Of a stretch of DNA of 64,000 nucleotides, positions 60,510 to 64,000 are shown one piece after another. Under the pieces are notes generated by a model. That model was not told the DNA's origin. It did not search any database and saw only the letters and a list, made by a program, of their open reading frames with translations. Position 1 is the first letter of the stretch. Each line of letters starts with the position of its first letter. The translations under genes were made by a program, and so were the position numbers. This stretch comes from Pelagimonas phthalicica (GTDB lineage Bacteria; Pseudomonadota; Alphaproteobacteria; Rhodobacterales; Rhodobacteraceae): assembly GCF_004364805.1 (NCBI RefSeq), contig NZ_SOAP01000002.1, positions 1,116,001 to 1,180,000 of the forward strand, given 5' to 3'.

Positions 60510-61408
60510 TGTGCTCTCTCTTCAGATTGAATTTGCGCAACGGGATGAGTTTTGGACACAGACGGTTTGCGCAGCCGTCCGCCAAATCCGAGCGGCCCAA
60601 GGACGGCCGAGATTAAAAAGAAACCACCCGCGACCAACACAATGGCCGGTCCCGACGGGGTGTTTGGGAACAGGTAGGACAGAGTCAAACCAATCCAGCA
60701 ACTGGCCAGCGCAAAGGCAAAGCTGAGCGCCAGCTGTCCGGTGATCGTGCTGGCCCAATAGCGCGCCGCGGTGGCGGGCAGGATCATGAGGCCAACGGCC
60801 ATTAAGGTGCCCAAAGTCTTGAACGCTGCCAAAAGGTTGAGCACTAGAAGCAGCATAAAGCCCTGATCCACCAACCAAGGCCAGCGGGTTTGGGTTTCGA
60901 AAAACACCGGGTCGCAGGTGCTGACGATCAGCGGACGCAGCAGAAAGGCAAAGGCAACCAGAGTGAAGGTCGCGACACCGCCCACCAGCATCATTGACGC
61001 ATCATCAATGCCCAGGATCGAACCAAAAAGGAAGCTTTTGAGCGGAACGGCCGAGCCCGCAGCCGAGAGGATAAAAATGCCCAGTGCCAAGGCGATCAGA
61101 TAGAGCGAGGCAAGGCTGGCATCGCTGCGCAGAATTGTCTTGCGCGCCAAAAGCGCGGTCAAAGCAGCAACACCAATCCCGGCCAGCAAACCACCGATCA
61201 ACAGCGAAAAGACAGACAGCCCCGCCATGACAAAGCCGATCACGATGCCGGGCGTGATCGCATGGGCCATCGCCTCACCCGCAAGGGACAGGCGGCGCAG
61301 GACCAAAAAAGTGCCCACCGGTGCGACAGAAGCCGATAGCACAGTCGTCGCCACAAAGGCCCGACGCATAAAGGCGAAATCCCACATTTCACTGAGCAGT
61401 TCAAACAT
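60506..61408 (-). CDS. ZnuB-like metal ABC transporter permease
   Basis: A 300-aa permease with eight or so helices of the ABC-3 family. Start 61408 (MFELLSEMWDFAFMRRAFVA) is the family start and overlaps the ATPase stop by 8 nt. LRRLSLAGEAMAHAITPGIV is the conserved cytoplasmic loop that contacts the ATPase. It overlaps the next gene by 4 nt. Part of the riboswitch-led operon. Confidence 0.9.
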   Translation of the reverse strand: MFELLSEMWDFAFMRRAFVATTVLSASVAPVGTFLVLRRLSLAGEAMAHAITPGIVIGFVMAGLSVFSLLIGGLLAGIGVAALTALLARKTILRSDASLASLYLIALALGIFILSAAGSAVPLKSFLFGSILGIDDASMMLVGGVATFTLVAFAFLLRPLIVSTCDPVFFETQTRWPWLVDQGFMLLLVLNLLAAFKTLGTLMAVGLMILPATAARYWASTITGQLALSFAFALASCWIGLTLSYLFPNTPSGPAIVLVAGGFFLISAVLGPLGFGGRLRKPSVSKTHPVAQIQSEERAQ

Positions 61409-62159
61409 CGGCAACCTCCAACCGCGCAGCACTGTCCCGGAACATCCATGAGGCCTGGCTTTCAGAGAGATAGCCCTGCGCCACCAACCGATCCGGCGTC
61501 AAAACCTCGTTCACCGCGCCATACGTCGCCTCTTGCCCACCAAGCAGTAGCGCGTGGCTGCAATGGTCCAACACAGAGGACAGATCATGCACGACCAACA
61601 CAACCGCGCGGCCTTCTTCGCGCCAACGGCGGATGATTGTCAGCAAATGCGCCTCGGTGCTTTGATCAACGGCGGCAAAGGGCTCATCCAGCAAGATCAA
61701 GGGCGCATCCTGCATGATCACACGGGCAAACAAGGCACGTTGGAGCTGCCCGCCTGACAGCGTGTGCAGCGGGCGGTCTGCGATGTCCAAGACGCCCACC
61801 TCTTCCAGGGCTTTATCGACGCATTTGCGCGCCTCGGCGTTCAAACCGGACCGCAACCCAAAACCGCGCCATGCCCCCATCGCGGCCAGATCCCGGACAC
61901 GAATGGGAAAACGGCGGTCAAACTCAGTCATTTGCGCCAGATAGCCAATTTCGCGTGGCTTGCCCTGTGGCCAGTGCAAATTGCCCGAAAGCGGGTTCAG
62001 CAACCCCAGCAGCATTTTGACAAAGGTGCTTTTGCCCGCGCCGTTGGCCCCAAGAACAGCCAGGGTCGACCCGGCTTCGATATCCATATCGAGCCCGCGA
62101 AACAGCGTCAGATCGCGATACCCCAGGGTGAGATCGCGGATTTGCAGAACCGACGACAT
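61401..62159 (-). CDS. ZnuC-like metal ABC transporter ATPase
   Basis: A 252-aa ATPase. Walker A LGANGAGKSTFVKMLLG, signature LSGGQLQRALFARV, Walker B LILLDEPFAAVD, H-loop VLVVHDLSSVLDHC. Start 62159 (MSSVLQIRDL) overlaps the stop of the small membrane protein (TAATG), so translation is coupled to it. Confidence 0.92.
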   Translation of the reverse strand: MSSVLQIRDLTLGYRDLTLFRGLDMDIEAGSTLAVLGANGAGKSTFVKMLLGLLNPLSGNLHWPQGKPREIGYLAQMTEFDRRFPIRVRDLAAMGAWRGFGLRSGLNAEARKCVDKALEEVGVLDIADRPLHTLSGGQLQRALFARVIMQDAPLILLDEPFAAVDQSTEAHLLTIIRRWREEGRAVVLVVHDLSSVLDHCSHALLLGGQEATYGAVNEVLTPDRLVAQGYLSESQASWMFRDSAARLEVADV

Positions 62160-62296
62160 TACAGCACCCACAGGATGGCCAGCCATAAGAGACCGGCAAA
62201 AGCCAAGGCCCCGACCGACAACAGCACCACGCTGAATTCCGTCAGGCAGCGCGCCTTAGATGTTTCTGTTTGGTGTCCAGACCTGGCTGATGCCAT
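62159..62296 (-). CDS. 45-residue single-helix membrane protein between riboswitch and ABC genes
   Basis: ATG 62296 has a strong GGAGGT six bases upstream, and the stop overlaps the ATPase start. The first 20 residues are polar (MASARSGHQTETSKARC), followed by a hydrophobic helix (FSVVLLSVGALAFAGLLWLA). I do not recognise the family. The position suggests an accessory subunit of the transporter, comparable in size and place to the small subunits of other cobalt importers; this is inference. Confidence 0.7.
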   Translation of the reverse strand: MASARSGHQTETSKARCLTEFSVVLLSVGALAFAGLLWLAILWVL

Positions 62297-62366
62297 GATG
62301 TGACCTCCGCAAGAACGGGGTCGGGGCAAAGACAGAATGAAGACCGGACGTTTCCGTATCAAACAT
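62256..62366 (-). CDS. Possible 36-residue leader ORF after the riboswitch
   Basis: ATG 62366 has GGAGGT seven bases upstream. The frame runs 36 codons (MFDTETSGLHSVFAPTPFLR, then a HH-containing stretch) and ends inside the 45-residue gene in another frame. It may be the translated target of the riboswitch or a leader whose translation exposes the next ribosome site. Could be fortuitous. Confidence 0.35.
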   Translation of the reverse strand: MFDTETSGLHSVFAPTPFLRRSHHGISQVWTPNRNI

Positions 62367-62411
62367 GATCAGCTACCTCCGGGGCACCCCGCCCAGATTC
62401 GTTTCAGATGA

Positions 62412-62575
62412 CATGGCAGGTCTCCTGACTCACGGGTTAGCGCCTGTCCCAACCTTCCCGGGTTTCAAACCCAGTGGCTTTTGGGGAGGCTCGCCGCTTA
62501 CAGTTGCGGGGGCAGTCACGGAGTTGGCGCCTGATGGCTACACCTCACCGTGTTCCCTTTTAAGGTCGGCCGGAT
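62412..62575 (-). promoter_or_regulatory. Cobalamin (B12) riboswitch
   Basis: Read on the minus strand, the conserved blocks occur in order: AAAAGGGAACACGGTGAGG, then GACTGCCCCCGCAACTGTAA, then GTCAGGAGACCTGCC (62429-62415). These are the aptamer core and B12-box of cobalamin riboswitches. Downstream, GGGCGGGGTGCCCC precedes the GGAGGT ribosome site and may form the switching stem. It heads the small membrane protein and ZnuABC-like genes. Confidence 0.95.
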
Positions 62576-62695
62576 TGTCCCAAGCTGACCACCATGCGCA
62601 GAGCAATGTCTGATTCCGCTGATCCGCGCAAGAAATTTCTGCATCTCTTGTTTCCGTAGAAACGTGGATCAGGGAAATGGCCCGGCCCTTTCGAT

Positions 62696-62736
62696 ACGGG
62701 AAAAAGGAAAACGGCCCCCGAATGATCGAGGGCCGT
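62696..62736 (-). terminator. phoX terminator
   Basis: ACGGCCC/GGGCCGT arms (62711-62717, 62730-62736), then TTTTCCTTTTT on the minus strand, 26 bp after the phoX stop. Confidence 0.85.
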
Positions 62737-62761
62737 CTTGTCTGTTTTGGTCGCGTTGGGC

Positions 62762-64000
62762 TTAGCCGATTTTCGCACCGTCTTCGCGCCATACGGCAAC
62801 AACAGAGGAGCGAGGCTTGCCTTCACCATCCGGCCATTGACCGCCCGGGTGCTGAACGCCAACAAAGGCCACGGTCTTGTCGAGGTTCCAGCACAGGCCG
62901 GTTACTTCGGCACCGTAAGGAACAGTCATAAAGCGCGCGATTTCACCTGTTTCCGGGTCGCCAACCAGCATCTGGTTGTTGCCCATGCCGGCAAAGTCAC
63001 CTTCGTTCTTGTAGTTACCATCGGTCTGGATCCACAGCATGCCTGTGCTGTCAAACACCATTCCGTCGGGCGAGTTGAACATGTTGCCTTCGTTCACGTT
63101 ATCCGAACCGGCATATTCATTGTCATAAACGGTTGGGTTACCGGCCATGACATAGAGATCCCAGGTAAAGGCCTCGGCCGCGTGGTTCTCATCCGCTGGG
63201 GTCCAGCGCACGATCTGACCGTAATGGTTGGTCTCACGCGGGTTCGGGCCATTGACGGCGGTGTCATCGCCACCGGCGTTTGGCTTAACACCGCGGTTTT
63301 TGTTGTTGGTCAGGGCGCAATAGCTTTCGACCTTGACCGGGTTGGTAGCCACCCATTCCGGGCGGTCCATGGTGGTCGCGCCAACAGCCGAAGCCGCCAT
63401 ACGGGTGAAGCAGAGAATATCAGCCGCATCCATGCCGGTGGTTTCAGGTGTCAGGGCCAGCCATTCACCGGACTGATCATCGTTGAACTTGGCCGCATAA
63501 AGCGTGCCTTCGTTCAGCAGGTCACCGCCATAGGTGCCCTCGGTCCAGGTGCCCGCAGAGACGAATTTGTAGAGATATTCGCCACGCTCATCGTCGCCCA
63601 TATAGACAACAACACGACCGTCCCTTGCATGGGCCATAGAGGCGTTTTCATGCTTGAAACGACCCAGAGCAGTGCGCTTTTTCGGGGTCGAGGTTGGGTC
63701 TGTTGGGTCGATCTCGGTGATGAAACCGTGACGGTGCGGTTCGTTTGGCTCTTTGGAGATGTCGTAACGCTCATCGAATTTCTCGTAAGCATAGCGACCT
63801 TCGCCACCGATACCGTAACGCTTGTAACCTTCACCTTCGGGCATTTCGCCCGTCGCGCCGAAATAGCCGTTAAAGTTTTCTTCGCAGGTCAGGTAAGTGT
63901 CCCAGAGGGTGCGGCCGGAACCACAGTTGTTCATGGTACCTTTGACCTTGGTGCCGGATGGGTCGGCATTGGTCTGAACCAGCGCGTGACCGGCCAGCGG
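62762..64000 (-). CDS. phoX: PhoX-family alkaline phosphatase (C-terminal part; runs off the right edge)
   Basis: The 412 visible residues, open to the window edge, match the C-terminal part of PhoX/DUF839. They include GTMNNCGSGRTLWDTYLTCE and ENFNGYFG, KHENASMAHARDGRVVVYMG, YKFVSAG, NSPDGMVFDSTGMLWIQTDG and the last CWNLDKTVAFVGVQHPGGQ. PhoX is a TAT-exported, calcium/iron-dependent phosphatase used under phosphate limitation. The N-terminus, signal and promoter lie outside the window; the ATG at 63934 is internal. Confidence 0.92.
   Translation of the reverse strand, partial: PLAGHALVQTNADPSGTKVKGTMNNCGSGRTLWDTYLTCEENFNGYFGATGEMPEGEGYKRYGIGGEGRYAYEKFDERYDISKEPNEPHRHGFITEIDPTDPTSTPKKRTALGRFKHENASMAHARDGRVVVYMGDDERGEYLYKFVSAGTWTEGTYGGDLLNEGTLYAAKFNDDQSGEWLALTPETTGMDAADILCFTRMAASAVGATTMDRPEWVATNPVKVESYCALTNNKNRGVKPNAGGDDTAVNGPNPRETNHYGQIVRWTPADENHAAEAFTWDLYVMAGNPTVYDNEYAGSDNVNEGNMFNSPDGMVFDSTGMLWIQTDGNYKNEGDFAGMGNNQMLVGDPETGEIARFMTVPYGAEVTGLCWNLDKTVAFVGVQHPGGQWPDGEGKPRSSVVAVWREDGAKIG

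Noticed and set aside
1-64000. tRNA, rRNA, CRISPR arrays, prophage or intact insertion sequences
   Set aside because: Read through for T-loop motifs, repeat-spacer patterns and transposase or phage-like proteins; none seen.

Overview
The window reads as a chromosomal segment of a marine alphaproteobacterium, most likely Rhodobacteraceae (Roseobacter group). This is inferred from the GC-rich sequence, the protein families present, FnrL- and RutR-type operator sites, and the mix of catabolic operons for osmolyte, sugar-acid and pyrimidine compounds. No rRNA, tRNA, CRISPR array, intact transposase or prophage was seen. The only mobile-looking item is a 307-bp MITE-like element.

Layout. 1-5.96 kb: small hydrolases, a VOC protein, a 3-methyladenine glycosylase, thrS (with a strong G-rich hairpin in its upstream region) and a GNAT. 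6.3-9.0 kb: a four-gene cluster of DUF2282 precursor, DUF692 MNIO enzyme, DUF2063 partner and DoxX protein. This matches the architecture of bufferin (copper-binding RiPP) operons. 9.0-12.6 kb: ArsC-like protein, cold-shock protein, divergent metR/metF. 12.6-19 kb: a minus-strand operon (acyl-CoA dehydrogenase, SelW-like protein, NDP-forming acyl-CoA synthetase, CaiD-like hydratase, BKACE) with a divergent AraC/GlxA regulator. I infer CoA-linked gamma-butyrobetaine/carnitine catabolism. 19-31.5 kb: a GntR regulator and four transcription units for oxidative sugar/sugar-acid metabolism and an aromatic/flavin branch. Three near-identical palindromes (core TGGTATACCA) lie in their control regions and suggest one local regulon.

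31.6-44.3 kb: reductive pyrimidine catabolism. It holds an NMT1-type ABC transporter, dihydropyrimidinase, N-carbamoyl-beta-alanine amidohydrolase, tandem RutR-like TetR regulators and preTA (dihydropyrimidine dehydrogenase), with RutR boxes at both promoters. 44.6-52.8 kb: mgsA, glycerate kinase, a GntR with an AT-rich operator region, an SLAC1/TehA transporter behind a perfect FNR box, ychF, a MATE pump, DUF2461 and ppk2. 53-58.7 kb: trpA, a degenerate sensor kinase lacking its phosphoacceptor His, lldD, an MFS transporter and a dienelactone hydrolase. 58.9-64 kb: rplY, then a ZnuABC-like metal transporter preceded by a cobalamin riboswitch and a 45-aa membrane protein (candidate cobalt uptake), and the 3' part of phoX.

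A recurring theme is a short structured repeat (two GC stems, then ATATTTTT-rich sequence) found six times. Each copy sits just downstream of a stop codon and on the sense strand; three copies are inside apparent operons and the stems covary between copies.
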